Counted from the stretch's first letter, positions 15,459 through 24,325 are shown. The stretch: DNA of 35,096 bases from Chthoniobacteraceae bacterium (GCA_947448395.1 CANFNA010000014.1:1-35096), one strand, 5' to 3'. A program made the numbers and translations. Notes: generated by a model from the letters alone, not told the origin.

Positions 15459-16486
15459 ATCAGCCAGCTCCAAAGCGACGATTTCGCGCGATTCGCGGTG
15501 GATTTCGCGAGAGAAGTGTCGTTTGGAGTCCTTTGGATTGCGGGTCTACCAACCGCCTGTGGAAGGGGCGTGGGAAGGTGTGCGATTGGCTTTTAAAGTG
15601 GTATCGGTATCCAGAGGCGGGAATCCATCCCGAGGCTGAAATCGCACGCTTTCTGGGAGCTTTTGATCACGTTGGGGTTGCAGGTTTCGGGGGAATTCTT
15701 GAGGAGAGTTTGGGGGATGGGGGTTGGATGACGGTTGCCCTGATTCAGGAGTGGGTCGAAGGATCCACGGCTTGGGAGAAAGTCATCCGAGAGTTGCGTG
15801 ATGGGGTCGTTGATGTGGTAGCCGCGCGGCGTTGGGGCCGAACCGTTGGCGGGGTGCATGCGGCGTTATCCTCCGGAGGAAAGAAATCGGAGTTTGGAGC
15901 CGAGCCATGGACGGAAAGTGACTCGCGCGAATTGGCGAAGAGAGTCGAGGCACTCGGCGTAAAGCTCTTATCCGCGCTTTCTGAAGGCCAACCGAGTCAG
16001 GTGTGTCCGTTGGTTTGGACGGAATTACGAGCGAGATGGTCGACGAGTGAGGGCGAGCGCGAATGGCGTCAAAAGGCACGGGCACTCGCGGAAGTTCAAG
16101 TCGGCGGAGCTCGCAGCCGAATCCATGGAGACTTGCATCTGGGACAAATTCTAGAGGCGGAAAACGGCGCGACGATTTTAGTCGATTTTGAAGGGGAGCC
16201 ACTTCGGTCGATTAAAGAGCGGCGCGCTATGGATGCTCCTTTGCGGGATGTGGCGGGAATGTGGAGATCCTTCTCTTACGCGGGCGCTGTTAGTGGAGTC
16301 GGGATGGAGAGAGTTGAAGGGCTCCAACAGTCTTTTTTAGGAGGATGGTCGGAGTGCATGCCTTTCCCGGAAGGGAATTGGAGGTTGCTGTTAAACGGTC
16401 TAATTTGGGAGAAGGCGATTTACGAGACGCTCTACGAACTCCGTCATAGGCCGGACTGGATGTGGGTTCCCGCACAAGCGATTTAA
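15455..16486 (+). CDS. Maltokinase-like sugar kinase
   Basis: The 343-residue protein has an APH-like kinase fold with features of maltokinase (Mak/Pep2) and of kinase domains fused to trehalose synthase. Visible are a nucleotide-loop-like GSTNRLWKG (30-38) and Lys 48, the catalytic loop RIHGDLHLGQIL (222-233) with Asp 226, the metal-binding VDFEGEPL (243-250), PLRDVAGMWRSFSYA (262-276), and a C-terminal EKAIYETLYELRHRPDWMWVP segment. In the GlgE pathway maltokinase makes maltose-1-phosphate from maltose and ATP. Known enzymes are about 430-450 residues, so this one is short, apparently at the N-terminal cap region. It is coupled by a 4-base overlap to the HAD phosphatase. No glgE or treS is in the window, so the maltose assignment is an inference. 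Confidence 0.75.
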   Translation: MNQPAPKRRFRAIRGGFRERSVVWSPLDCGSTNRLWKGRGKVCDWLLKWYRYPEAGIHPEAEIARFLGAFDHVGVAGFGGILEESLGDGGWMTVALIQEWVEGSTAWEKVIRELRDGVVDVVAARRWGRTVGGVHAALSSGGKKSEFGAEPWTESDSRELAKRVEALGVKLLSALSEGQPSQVCPLVWTELRARWSTSEGEREWRQKARALAEVQVGGARSRIHGDLHLGQILEAENGATILVDFEGEPLRSIKERRAMDAPLRDVAGMWRSFSYAGAVSGVGMERVEGLQQSFLGGWSECMPFPEGNWRLLLNGLIWEKAIYETLYELRHRPDWMWVPAQAI

Positions 16487-16680
16487 CGGCATTACCGCAG
16501 ACTTCTGTCTCCGAACCTCGCTGTAAAGGACCTCGGAAGTGGCTGTGGCGGTGCCGGTGCCGGCGCAACAGGATGAGGCGAGTCAGCCCTGAGCGCGTTT
16601 TTTCACGGAGGAAGGTGAAATCGGTAAAAGCGATTTTCAATTCACTCCAATTTCTCACATCTTCCGTAATTCTCCCCAAT

Positions 16681-17931
16681 ATGTGTCTCCATCTACGCTT
16701 CTCCAGCATGGTCCTTGGCGCAACCGCATGGGCATTTCTTACCTCGCAATCACTGGCTGAAAACTGGTCGACATGGCGTGGACCGCGGGGAGACGGTTCG
16801 AGTGCGGAGACAAGGGTGCCCGTCCGATGGAGCGATACCGAAGGTGTTGTGTGGAAAACACCATGTCCTCCCGGCCACGCTTCCCCGATTGTCTACAACG
16901 ACAAAATATTTACCGCTGCCTATGATAAGGAAACTGGTGCGAGGCTTTTAGTCTGCTTTGAGCGGCGCAGTGGTAAAGAGCTATGGCGTCAAACCGTTCT
17001 CACCGCTTCGCTCGAGCGAATTCACACCGAGAACTCGCACGCTTCCAGCACACCTGCCTGCGATGGAAGGTTCGTATTCTGCTCATTCTTGGACGGCAAT
17101 GAGCCTGTTATTAGCGCCTACGATCTGGACGGAGTCCTTGCATGGCAGAAACGCCCGGGAGTTTTCAGAAGCGTTCATGGTTTTTGTAGCACCCCCATTC
17201 TCTGGAAGGAGAAGGTGATCGTAAATTGTGACCATGACGGGCCCGGCTACATCGTTGCGCTTGCCCGCGAGGACGGACGGGAGCTCTGGCGAATCGAACG
17301 CCCGAACAACACCCGCAGTTACGTTGTGCCTCTCATTAGAGAAGTTAGTGGTCGCGTTGAAATGGTGCTGTCCGGTTCAAAATGTGTGGCCGGCTACGAT
17401 CCCGATTCGGGATGCGAACTCTGGCGCATTGACGGACCCACCGAACAATTTGTGGCTTCGATGGTGTACAGCGACCGCACGGGTCTTTTTTACATGAGCG
17501 GCGGATTCCCAAAGCACCATGTGCAAGCGATCTGTCCTGGTGGATCTGGAAACGTCACGGCAAGTCATGTGGTCTGGCATCACAATCCACCAGGGCCGGT
17601 GGGAGTCAGCTACGTTCCCTCGCCTTTGGTAGAGGGAGACTGGTTGCTGCTGAACGATGACCGCGGATTTGCCCACGGGTTTGACGCTCAGACAGGCAAC
17701 GTTGTCTGGAGCGAACGCTTCGGCCGTCAACATGCCTCGCTCGTGAGCGCGGCAGGGCTGGTTTACTTCTTAAACGACAAAGGCGAATGCAGCGTGGTGA
17801 ATCCGGCTCAAAAATTTGAACTTGTTTCCAAAAACGTCCTTGGAGAAAGCACCTATAGTTCGCCGGCGATCAGCGATGGGCAAATCTTTCTACGCTCTGA
17901 AAGGCACCTCTGGTGCATCGGCGAGCCATAG
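16681..17931 (+). CDS. Secreted PQQ-like beta-propeller protein
   Basis: A 416-residue protein from the ATG at 16681, which gives a signal peptide (about residues 1-26, ending QSLA) directly before ENWSTWRGPRGDG, the typical W-x-x-W-R-G-P start of secreted PQQ-like/WD40-like propellers. Repeated blades carry patterns such as AYDKETGARLLVCFE, RRSGKELWRQ, REDGRELWRIE, DPDSGCELWRI and DAQTGNVVWSE, the tryptophan-docking motif of quinoprotein-type propellers. True PQQ dehydrogenase ligands are not evident, so a scaffold or binding role outside the cytoplasm is likely. The frame is open upstream to 16462, but that part overlaps the kinase gene and lacks sense as a protein. A paralog lies at 31866-33179. 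Confidence 0.87.
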   Translation: MCLHLRFSSMVLGATAWAFLTSQSLAENWSTWRGPRGDGSSAETRVPVRWSDTEGVVWKTPCPPGHASPIVYNDKIFTAAYDKETGARLLVCFERRSGKELWRQTVLTASLERIHTENSHASSTPACDGRFVFCSFLDGNEPVISAYDLDGVLAWQKRPGVFRSVHGFCSTPILWKEKVIVNCDHDGPGYIVALAREDGRELWRIERPNNTRSYVVPLIREVSGRVEMVLSGSKCVAGYDPDSGCELWRIDGPTEQFVASMVYSDRTGLFYMSGGFPKHHVQAICPGGSGNVTASHVVWHHNPPGPVGVSYVPSPLVEGDWLLLNDDRGFAHGFDAQTGNVVWSERFGRQHASLVSAAGLVYFLNDKGECSVVNPAQKFELVSKNVLGESTYSSPAISDGQIFLRSERHLWCIGEP

Positions 17932-18104
17932 AAGAGGGACCATAAGGCATTCGCCGAAGGGTCCTGCCATATGGGGTAATTTGTTTGCTGTAGCGCAGAT
18001 GGAATGACGAAAGCGCGATCAAGGTAAGCGAGGGAATATACCCTCCGCATATAAATTATGGAAAACCGTTGCGGGCAGGGCCTCGGAACGGGTTCTCTCG
18101 AAAG

Positions 18105-19121
18105 GTGAGTTTTTACAAATCTCTTCTCAGACCCCTTTTGTTCTCTTTTGATCCCGAGACGGTGCACCACGTCGCAATGGATCTGTTGTCCGAAATGGGC
18201 TCGGGGCTTCGAGTTTTCGCGCCAACACATGCCGCCCAACTTGCGCGTAAGGTTTTTGGTGTCGATTTTCCAAGCCCCGTGGGTCTGGCTGCAGGGTTTG
18301 ACAAAAATGCAGTCGCACTTGGCGGATGGGAATGGATGGGTTTTGGCTTTGCGGAAATTGGAACTGTCACAGCAAAGCCCCAACCGGGGAATCCTTTACC
18401 GAGGCTGTTTCGGATTCCGGAACTCGAGGCGGTCATTAACCGATTTGGCTTTAACAACGATGGTGCTGCTGTGGTTGCAGAGAGGCTCTTGGCACTCCGA
18501 GCTTCAGGCGAGTGGCCCAAGATCCCAGTGGGCGTGAATCTTGGAAAATCCAAGGTGACTCCTTTGGAGGAGGCCAATGAGGATTACGTTGAATCTTTCC
18601 AAAGGCTCCGAGGTTTTGGTGATTACTTCGTGCTGAACGTTTCGTCGCCGAATACTCCGGGGTTGAGGCAACTTCAGGATCGCTCAGCCCTCGAGTCGCT
18701 TTTGAAAGCGGTCCAATCTGAAAACAAAACCTGTTTGCCGCTGCTCCTCAAAATTGCTCCGGATCTGGAATGGAGTGCGATTGAAGAAATATTGGCGCTC
18801 GTTGAAGCTCATCAGCTATCTGGGTTGATTGCCACCAACACAACGATTGATCATGCGAGTGTTCCTGATGCTAAGCGACAGCAGGGTGGACTGAGTGGGA
18901 AGCCCCTGAAAAAGAGGGCGCTCGAGGTGCTTCGATTTCTAACGGCGCGCACGAAGCTTCCAGTCATTGGAGTGGGCGGGATTGCCACTCCAGACGATGC
19001 TCTTGAGCGGTTGGATGCTGGCGCGGCACTGATTCAAATTTACACAGGTCTCATTTACGAGGGACCTGGTCTGATTCGTTCGATTCACCGAGCCCTTTTG
19101 AACCGTAAAAAAGGCGTGTGA
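18105..19121 (+). CDS. pyrD: Dihydroorotate dehydrogenase (quinone), class 2
   Basis: This 338-residue FMN enzyme oxidises dihydroorotate to orotate in pyrimidine synthesis, passing electrons to quinones at the membrane. Hallmarks are the membrane-associating N-terminus SFYKSLLRPLLFSFDPE, GLAAGFDKN (60-68), EIGTVTAKPQPGNPLPRLFR, NRFGFNNDG, VNLGKSK, LNVSSPNTPGLR with the class 2 catalytic Ser near 181, LIATNTT, GGLSGKPL and GVGGI. I choose the GTG at 18105 because class 2 enzymes begin just before this F-Y-x-x-L-x-x-P-L-L-F motif; a TTG at 18069 would add 12 unrelated residues. The next gene starts 30 bases downstream on the same strand. Confidence 0.94.
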   Translation: MSFYKSLLRPLLFSFDPETVHHVAMDLLSEMGSGLRVFAPTHAAQLARKVFGVDFPSPVGLAAGFDKNAVALGGWEWMGFGFAEIGTVTAKPQPGNPLPRLFRIPELEAVINRFGFNNDGAAVVAERLLALRASGEWPKIPVGVNLGKSKVTPLEEANEDYVESFQRLRGFGDYFVLNVSSPNTPGLRQLQDRSALESLLKAVQSENKTCLPLLLKIAPDLEWSAIEEILALVEAHQLSGLIATNTTIDHASVPDAKRQQGGLSGKPLKKRALEVLRFLTARTKLPVIGVGGIATPDDALERLDAGAALIQIYTGLIYEGPGLIRSIHRALLNRKKGV

Positions 19122-19151
19122 TTCGCGATGTGTTCTTTCGATGAGATGCCT

Positions 19152-19943
19152 ATGAAAGTGTTTCTCTGTCAGCACGACATTGTTTGGGAGGCCCCAATCG
19201 CAAACCACCGAAAGGTGAGCACCTTGTTAGGGTCGAAGACGATAGAAAGAGGATCCTTAGTAATTCTTCCCGAGATGTTTGCGTGTGGATTTAGTCTCAA
19301 TGTTGCAAAAATTGCGGAAGCCAAAGACGGGGAAACTTGTCGATTCTTAGCTTCAAAATCACAGGAACTGGGAGTTTTCCTCATGGCCGGAATCGTGACG
19401 CATGGAAGAGATGGTAGGGGACGAAACGAGGCGGTTGTTTTTTCTCCGGAGGGCCGTGAGATGGTTCGCTATTGCAAAATGCATCCGTTTGCACCGGGCG
19501 GCGAAGCGGAATGTTATGAAGCAGGAGAATCGCCAAGCATGTTCGATTGGATGGGGCATAAGGTGGCGCCGTTCATTTGCTACGACCTTCGTTTTCCAGA
19601 ATGCTTTCGTGCCAGTGGGCGCGCGCGCGCTGAGCTTGTCACTGTGATTGCGAATTGGCCGGAAGCTCGCATCCACCATTGGATCCGTTTGCTCCAAGCC
19701 CGCGCGATTGAGAACCAATGCTGGGTTGCAGGGGTCAATCGAATCGGGCAGGACCCTAGGTTTTCATATTCTGGCCGGAGCGTAATTGTGAATCACCACG
19801 GAGATATCGTCGTGGACGCTGAAAGCAGCGAGGGTTTGGTTGATACCGTGATCGACTTCAGTTCGATTGCAGAGTACCGGGCGGACAAGCCGTTTTTAGC
19901 GGATATGCGTGTAGACTTGGTGCCGCCCCAGAAGCTTCTGTAG
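19152..19943 (+). CDS. Nitrilase-superfamily amidase (omega-amidase-like)
   Basis: The protein (263 residues from ATG 19152; an upstream ATG at 19128 adds eight) has the carbon-nitrogen hydrolase triad: LPEMF with Glu 41, YCKMHPF with Lys 109 and FICYDLRFPE with Cys 143. The DLRFPE motif and length resemble omega-amidase/YafV-type enzymes that hydrolyse 2-keto acid amides such as ketoglutaramate, but other amides are possible. There is no signal peptide, so it is cytoplasmic. It follows pyrD closely and may be co-transcribed with it. Its end is convergent with the FGGY kinase gene, 27 bases away. Confidence 0.88.
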   Translation: MKVFLCQHDIVWEAPIANHRKVSTLLGSKTIERGSLVILPEMFACGFSLNVAKIAEAKDGETCRFLASKSQELGVFLMAGIVTHGRDGRGRNEAVVFSPEGREMVRYCKMHPFAPGGEAECYEAGESPSMFDWMGHKVAPFICYDLRFPECFRASGRARAELVTVIANWPEARIHHWIRLLQARAIENQCWVAGVNRIGQDPRFSYSGRSVIVNHHGDIVVDAESSEGLVDTVIDFSSIAEYRADKPFLADMRVDLVPPQKLL

Positions 19944-19970
19944 ACGTCAGAGTGTCGGTTGGCGCAGCCT

Positions 19971-21281
19971 TTAATCCTTTGGTGTAAGGGTTCCTAGCCC
20001 TCGCATGGTCGCATCTGTGACGGAGCGGAATCTCCATTTACCTGACCAGTCCCGTCGCATGAGGCGGTCGAGATGATCAGATCCGCCGGATACAGCGATA
20101 CTCGGAAGAATCTTTGTGCCAGAGCTTTGCATGAGCGGTAATCGTGCGGCGCTCGCTGCGATGAGTCCTTCCAGCATTGCTGAGAGCATATTTTCGCGCG
20201 TGGATGCCAGTGTTAGTCCTGAGAAGCCTCCTTGGCGCTGTTCGAGGCTGGTGCGCTCTCCAGCCATATAGGGCTCGAATTTGACAGTTCCGGCTGCGGC
20301 GGGGCCAAGCTTGGCTAAGCGGAACATTTCCTTCCTAAAATCCTCAATCGACATGCCTTGAAAGAATTGGAGACGAGCCCAATAGAGCGCAGAGGCGACA
20401 GCCGCCATGGTGCCTACCATCACAAATTTATTTTCGATTCCGAGTGCGCGAGTCAGCAGTTGCTCGTGAGGGCGTGGTTGTTGGGTGCAAAGGGCCAGCA
20501 CATCCGTTGAGCCACACACATTGAAGAGTTGGCCGTGATTGGCTCCAGCGAGCAGCATCCCAGCACTTCCGTCCACGAGACCTGTCATCACCGGGGTCCC
20601 GGCGCGAAGGTGAAATCGTACCGATGCCTCTTGGGTTATGGTGCCTGCGATGCGGTCAGCCTCTTGAATCTCAGGTAATAAATTTGGATCCGCACCGATG
20701 TTTTCACAGAGGTTGGCGTTCCAGCCTTTCAGAGAAAGCGTGTTATAGAGACCTGTGAAGGAAGCGTTTGAAGGGTCGGTTACACGCGCTCCCGTCATGT
20801 GTCTGTGGAGGAAAGTGTTGAGATGACCGACTAGATCGGCGCGCTTAAGCCGCCGAGGTTCGTGTTTCCGATACCACGCCCATGTCGTGGAGCTGATGCC
20901 CCCCGGAAATGGGCGGCAGCCGGTGATGGCAAGATGCTTCTTTTTACCAATGCGCGATTCAATTTCGCGTGCGATCTCCACACTTCGTCTGTCCTGATGG
21001 GTGACGAGGGGTGTTAGCGGCTTGCCCGATTTATCCATGGCAACCCAAGCGGGGCACATGACCGCAAGCGCTATTGCGTCAACCTGTTTGGCTTTCCCGC
21101 TGAGTCCGTGGATGGCTGCGGCGACCGCGCGAAGGAGGTCTTCCGCATCGACCTCCACTTTTGAGCCTGCATGGGTGGACTTGAAAAATACGCGGGGCGA
21201 TTCTGCGAGCACTCTTTTTCCTGACAAGATTCCAGCGATTACAGACGAGGAACCGACATCGATACCGAGGAGGGTTGGCAT
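19971..21281 (-). CDS. FGGY-family carbohydrate kinase
   Basis: This 436-residue sugar kinase has the N-terminal phosphate loop LLGIDVGSSSVIAGI (4-18), THQDRR (94-99), TDPSNASFTGLYN (168-180), TGLVDGSAGMLLAG with the likely catalytic Asp 237, NVCGSTDVLAL, and a C-terminal nucleotide-binding AVSGGSDHLDRLM. FGGY kinases phosphorylate xylulose, ribulose, glycerol, gluconate, sedoheptulose and similar substrates. This one is shorter than xylulokinase (about 480-500), and its specificity cannot be set by eye. A sedoheptulokinase-like role is possible, given the transaldolase elsewhere in the window. It is divergent from a TIM-barrel isomerase-like gene at 21538, a plausible partner in pentose or ketose use. 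Confidence 0.85.
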   Translation of the reverse strand: MPTLLGIDVGSSSVIAGILSGKRVLAESPRVFFKSTHAGSKVEVDAEDLLRAVAAAIHGLSGKAKQVDAIALAVMCPAWVAMDKSGKPLTPLVTHQDRRSVEIAREIESRIGKKKHLAITGCRPFPGGISSTTWAWYRKHEPRRLKRADLVGHLNTFLHRHMTGARVTDPSNASFTGLYNTLSLKGWNANLCENIGADPNLLPEIQEADRIAGTITQEASVRFHLRAGTPVMTGLVDGSAGMLLAGANHGQLFNVCGSTDVLALCTQQPRPHEQLLTRALGIENKFVMVGTMAAVASALYWARLQFFQGMSIEDFRKEMFRLAKLGPAAAGTVKFEPYMAGERTSLEQRQGGFSGLTLASTRENMLSAMLEGLIAASAARLPLMQSSGTKILPSIAVSGGSDHLDRLMRRDWSGKWRFRSVTDATMRGLGTLTPKD

Positions 21282-21537
21282 GAGATGGGGAGGGTTATTG
21301 AAGTTGGGAGAGGCGACGAAGCTCCGAGCCTGAATAGCAGTGAGATAAAACTCTTATGGTGGACTAAAAGCGAGACAAACGGAGAGTTGATTTTGACTCA
21401 CAACAAACTAGCGGGTGGCGAGTTAAGGGTTCTTTTTGTAGGGGTGCAGGGCTTCCGCCCTTTGGCGCGGCATTGTTGGGGGCCCGCCTATGATTTGGAA
21501 CTTCCGCCCCTTTCAAATATCGCGTGTAATTTAGAGA
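21282..21537. other. Intergenic region between divergent kinase and isomerase-like genes
   Basis: This 256-base stretch holds no convincing gene. The nonamer CTTCCGCCC occurs twice in the same orientation, at 21452-21460 and 21501-21509. No strong hairpin terminator or clear promoter hexamer pair is evident. Confidence 0.5.
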
Positions 21538-22557
21538 ATGAGCTCGAGATTTTCCCTCAAAACCGCCGTTCAATTGGGAGTTGTTCCCACGCACATCAAA
21601 TTTGTCGGTGGACTGGTTCCAGACGAGCACGGAAAATTTCCGCGGGACGCCGCTGGTGTTTTGGAGACGGTTGCATCGATGCGAGTGCTGTGTGAGGCCT
21701 CGCAAGTTCGTCCAACGTGCGTTCAGATTCCCTTCTTTGCCTCTGCCCAAGCATCGGAAGTGGGGGAGATGGTAGCTGGTCTAAGGGCTTTAGATCTTGA
21801 GGTACACTTCATCATGATGGTTGGAGGAGCGAACCCGATGAATCCTGCAGATGAAGATGCTGTGGTGGCTCAGCTTGTGACGAGTTTGAAGGCGGCGGTG
21901 ATTCACGGAGTGCGGCACGTTTCATCCACCTCGATCGAAGAGTGGATGAGCGCAAATGAAACCCGTCGCGATGGGTTGGCTTTCGAGGCGGCGGTGGCAC
22001 AAAACGTCCGCGTTCACCTTCGGGCGTACGAGGAAGCGGGACTGCGGGGGTCTTGTGTAGAAGGTTGGCATATTGAGTTTTTGCGACCAGGAGAATTCAA
22101 AACATTTACCGATCTTGAACGTGGATGGGGGTTTGTGCGCGAGGCGAACAAGGCGCTCGGTAAAAAGTTTTTCAAGCTTTTGGTAGATGCTGCCCACTGC
22201 GGCGATTCGGGCCTTTCAATTGAGCAGAACGAGGCGTTGATCCGTCGCATTGCCGAAGCTCAGGAGTTGGGAATTTTTCATGCTTCCGCTAAGACAACTC
22301 GAGGATGCCTATCGACGGATGATGGCTGGATTGGCGCTTTGCTGAGTGCGGCGGCGCGGACTGGAGAGCTCAGGCACGTATTTGTCGAAGTTTTCCACCA
22401 CGAAGATCCGGCTCTGGAGTTATTGCGGAGGCTAGATCCCGGACATGGGATCGATACACGCGATGGTCGCACGTATAGCGAGGTCACGGCAGACGGACTC
22501 AAAGATGTGGGGCGTCGGTTGAACAACCTCCGCGCGCGGAGCATCCTGCGATCGTGA
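21538..22557 (+). CDS. TIM-barrel sugar isomerase/epimerase-like protein
   Basis: The 339-residue protein is not a textbook match, but its last strands carry the pattern of the xylose-isomerase-like TIM barrel (AP_endonuc_2): KLLVDAAHCGDSG with Asp/His, IFHASAKTTRG with His, and VFVEVFHHEDP with Glu, spaced as metal ligands on successive strands. Members isomerise or epimerise sugars and inositols. There is no signal peptide, so it is cytoplasmic. It is divergent from the FGGY kinase gene and convergent with nagB, with 13 bases between the stops. The reaction and substrate are unknown. The ATG at 21538 is the first in the frame and no strong ribosome binding site precedes it. Confidence 0.65.
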   Translation: MSSRFSLKTAVQLGVVPTHIKFVGGLVPDEHGKFPRDAAGVLETVASMRVLCEASQVRPTCVQIPFFASAQASEVGEMVAGLRALDLEVHFIMMVGGANPMNPADEDAVVAQLVTSLKAAVIHGVRHVSSTSIEEWMSANETRRDGLAFEAAVAQNVRVHLRAYEEAGLRGSCVEGWHIEFLRPGEFKTFTDLERGWGFVREANKALGKKFFKLLVDAAHCGDSGLSIEQNEALIRRIAEAQELGIFHASAKTTRGCLSTDDGWIGALLSAAARTGELRHVFVEVFHHEDPALELLRRLDPGHGIDTRDGRTYSEVTADGLKDVGRRLNNLRARSILRS

Positions 22558-22570
22558 GGTCTCTAAATAC

Positions 22571-23350
22571 TCATCTCAGTAGAGATGCGGCTGCAGCATC
22601 CAGAAAAAGGACTGCCTCTCGCCGAGTTCTTACAATGCTCGCCGGACAGGACGTGTCGACGGGGCCGAGACAAGTTGAGTGCACCGCTTGAGCCTTCCGT
22701 TCGCCCGGCACGACAATGCTGAGGTGAGCGGCATTGCGGAACACTGGTAGCGTCAGTGTGATGGCATTGTTAGGGACCTCTTGGAGGGAGCTGAAGCAAC
22801 CATCATTCACCTGCTGTTGGCGGCAAATAGCATCGAGTTGAACAATTTTTGCTGATTCAGGGTCGCTGAAGTCTGCCACCGGAGGGTCATTGAAGGCGAG
22901 ATGACCATTCTCGCCTATCCCGAGACAGATGAGGTCGATGGGGGCCTCGTTGATGAGTTTTGAATAACGGGCACATTCGTGCGCCGGGTCTGGGGCCTCT
23001 CCGGCGATTGGATGAAATCGCCCGACGTTGATTTTTGAGAGGAGATGCTGCAGCAGATAATTGCGGAAGCTTGCTGGATGCGAAGCTGAGAGTCCGATGT
23101 ACTCGTCCATGTGAAAAGCAGTGACTTTGGACCAGTCGATTTGTCCGACGGATTCTGAAACCAAGGACTCCAGAAATTGATCCTGAGACGGTGCGCAGGC
23201 AAAGATGATTCGTGCGGCACCGGTGAGAGAAATTTGTTTAGAGACAATTTCAATAACATGTTTTGCCGCGGCCATCCCCATGTCTAGACGCGTGGGATGG
23301 ATTGAGATGCGAGGTGATCCTTCGATAAGGTCTGGAGAATGGGAGGTCAT
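22571..23350 (-). CDS. nagB: Glucosamine-6-phosphate deaminase
   Basis: This 259-residue enzyme converts glucosamine-6-phosphate to fructose-6-phosphate and ammonia. The active-site segment FHMDEYIGLSASHPASFRNY (about residues 79-98) contains the catalytic Asp 82, and LGIGENGHLAFNDP (143-156) carries His 150. Length is close to E. coli NagB (266). The ATG at 23350 is chosen because it lies seven bases after the nagA stop; the frame stays open to 23467, but that extension overlaps nagA and lacks homology. The allosteric GlcNAc-6-P site of the hexameric enterobacterial enzyme cannot be judged. It is the last gene of the gntR operon and its product enters glycolysis. Confidence 0.93.
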   Translation of the reverse strand: MTSHSPDLIEGSPRISIHPTRLDMGMAAAKHVIEIVSKQISLTGAARIIFACAPSQDQFLESLVSESVGQIDWSKVTAFHMDEYIGLSASHPASFRNYLLQHLLSKINVGRFHPIAGEAPDPAHECARYSKLINEAPIDLICLGIGENGHLAFNDPPVADFSDPESAKIVQLDAICRQQQVNDGCFSSLQEVPNNAITLTLPVFRNAAHLSIVVPGERKAQAVHSTCLGPVDTSCPASIVRTRREAVLFLDAAAASLLR

Positions 23351-23357
23351 GAGATAA

Positions 23358-24305
23358 CTAGGCAAAGGAGAATCCAAGCGCTGTGAGAGGGATGCGCGAC
23401 GCCATATTGGAAGCGTCTGCATGCGTGATTCCGAGCCATTGACTGGCATTTGCAATGCCTTCATCAAGTTGGAGTGAACTGCCCGCGAAATACGGACTTC
23501 CTGGCATTCGAACTACCCTATCTAAACCGACTTCCAATTCGAGACGTCCAATCGTATATCGGCCTGGTGGCGCGCCAGCAGCAGCCATCGCGTCTGTGGT
23601 TAAGATGACTTTATTAGGCGGTTTAGCGCGAAACAGATTTCGAAGTGTGGCTGAAGGGAGATGGACGCCGTCTGGGATGAGACATGCAATTAATTCATCT
23701 CGGGCGAGAAGACGTTGAATGATATTGTCATGCCGGTGGAGTTCCGCGGGACAACCATTTCCAAGGTGCGTGCAGAGTGTTGCGCCGGCCCGGATGGCCT
23801 CATCGATTTGAACATCACTAGCGTTCGTATGCCCCAACGAAATACGCACTCCAGATGCGGATGCAGCCGCTATAAATTCACTCGATCCTTCCCGCTCTGG
23901 TGCAAGGGTGACGAGACGAATATGGCCTGATGCAGCCTCCTGCATGAGAGTAAACTCCCGCCAGTCTGGGTTCTTCATCGCCTCGGCGGGATGGGCCCCG
24001 CGATACCCCGTCTCTGCGCTCAAATAAGGACCTTCAAGATGGTACCCGACGATGGTGTCAGAGATCAGAGCGTCTTTGGTTCTATACGATTCAAATATGC
24101 GGAGTTTTGAAATGATCGCATTCGGTGCATCCGTAATGAAAGTTGCTAAAATTCGGTGCATGCCGCATTCGTGAAGCCTCAGACAGGCTATTCGCACCTC
24201 CGAAAGAGTCGGACAGCGTTGAAAGTCGACGCCCGCAAATCCGTTTACCTGAAGGTCGAATAGGCTGTCAGGTGCTGGCTTTGGGCTTGAGGAGCCAGTT
24301 TGCAT
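23358..24305 (-). CDS. nagA: N-acetylglucosamine-6-phosphate deacetylase, short form
   Basis: This amidohydrolase removes acetate from GlcNAc-6-phosphate. Visible motifs are FDLQVNGFAGVDF near the N-terminus (Gln rather than His, as in single-metal E. coli NagA), YHLEGPYLS with the metal-ligand Glu, SLGHTNAS with His, CTHLGNG with His, and ILTTDAMAAAG with the catalytic Asp. At 315 residues (ATG 24305; a GTG at 24311 adds two) it is about 65 shorter than E. coli NagA and lacks most of the N-terminal strands of the beta-sandwich domain. An in-frame TAG lies shortly upstream of the GTG, so no longer start is possible. It lies 20 bases after the isomerase gene and seven bases before nagB. Confidence 0.9.
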   Translation of the reverse strand: MQTGSSSPKPAPDSLFDLQVNGFAGVDFQRCPTLSEVRIACLRLHECGMHRILATFITDAPNAIISKLRIFESYRTKDALISDTIVGYHLEGPYLSAETGYRGAHPAEAMKNPDWREFTLMQEAASGHIRLVTLAPEREGSSEFIAAASASGVRISLGHTNASDVQIDEAIRAGATLCTHLGNGCPAELHRHDNIIQRLLARDELIACLIPDGVHLPSATLRNLFRAKPPNKVILTTDAMAAAGAPPGRYTIGRLELEVGLDRVVRMPGSPYFAGSSLQLDEGIANASQWLGITHADASNMASRIPLTALGFSFA

Positions 24306-24325
24306 GAACACTTTGTTCGCGGTGG

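Noticed and set aside
16487-16680. Search for a tRNA or small RNA in the gap before the PQQ-like gene
   Set aside because: No T-arm or acceptor-stem pattern. Only a short GGTGCC tandem and a weak TTTCAC/GTGAAA hairpin without a T-run.
18069-18104. TTG start adding 12 residues to pyrD
   Set aside because: Class 2 dihydroorotate dehydrogenases begin close to the F-Y-x-x-L-x-x-P-L-L-F motif, which follows the GTG at 18105.
22572-22587. Hairpin CATCTC-agta-GAGATG after nagB and the isomerase-like gene
   Set aside because: Only 6 bp of stem, no T-run on either strand, and it abuts the nagB stop. Not enough for a terminator call.
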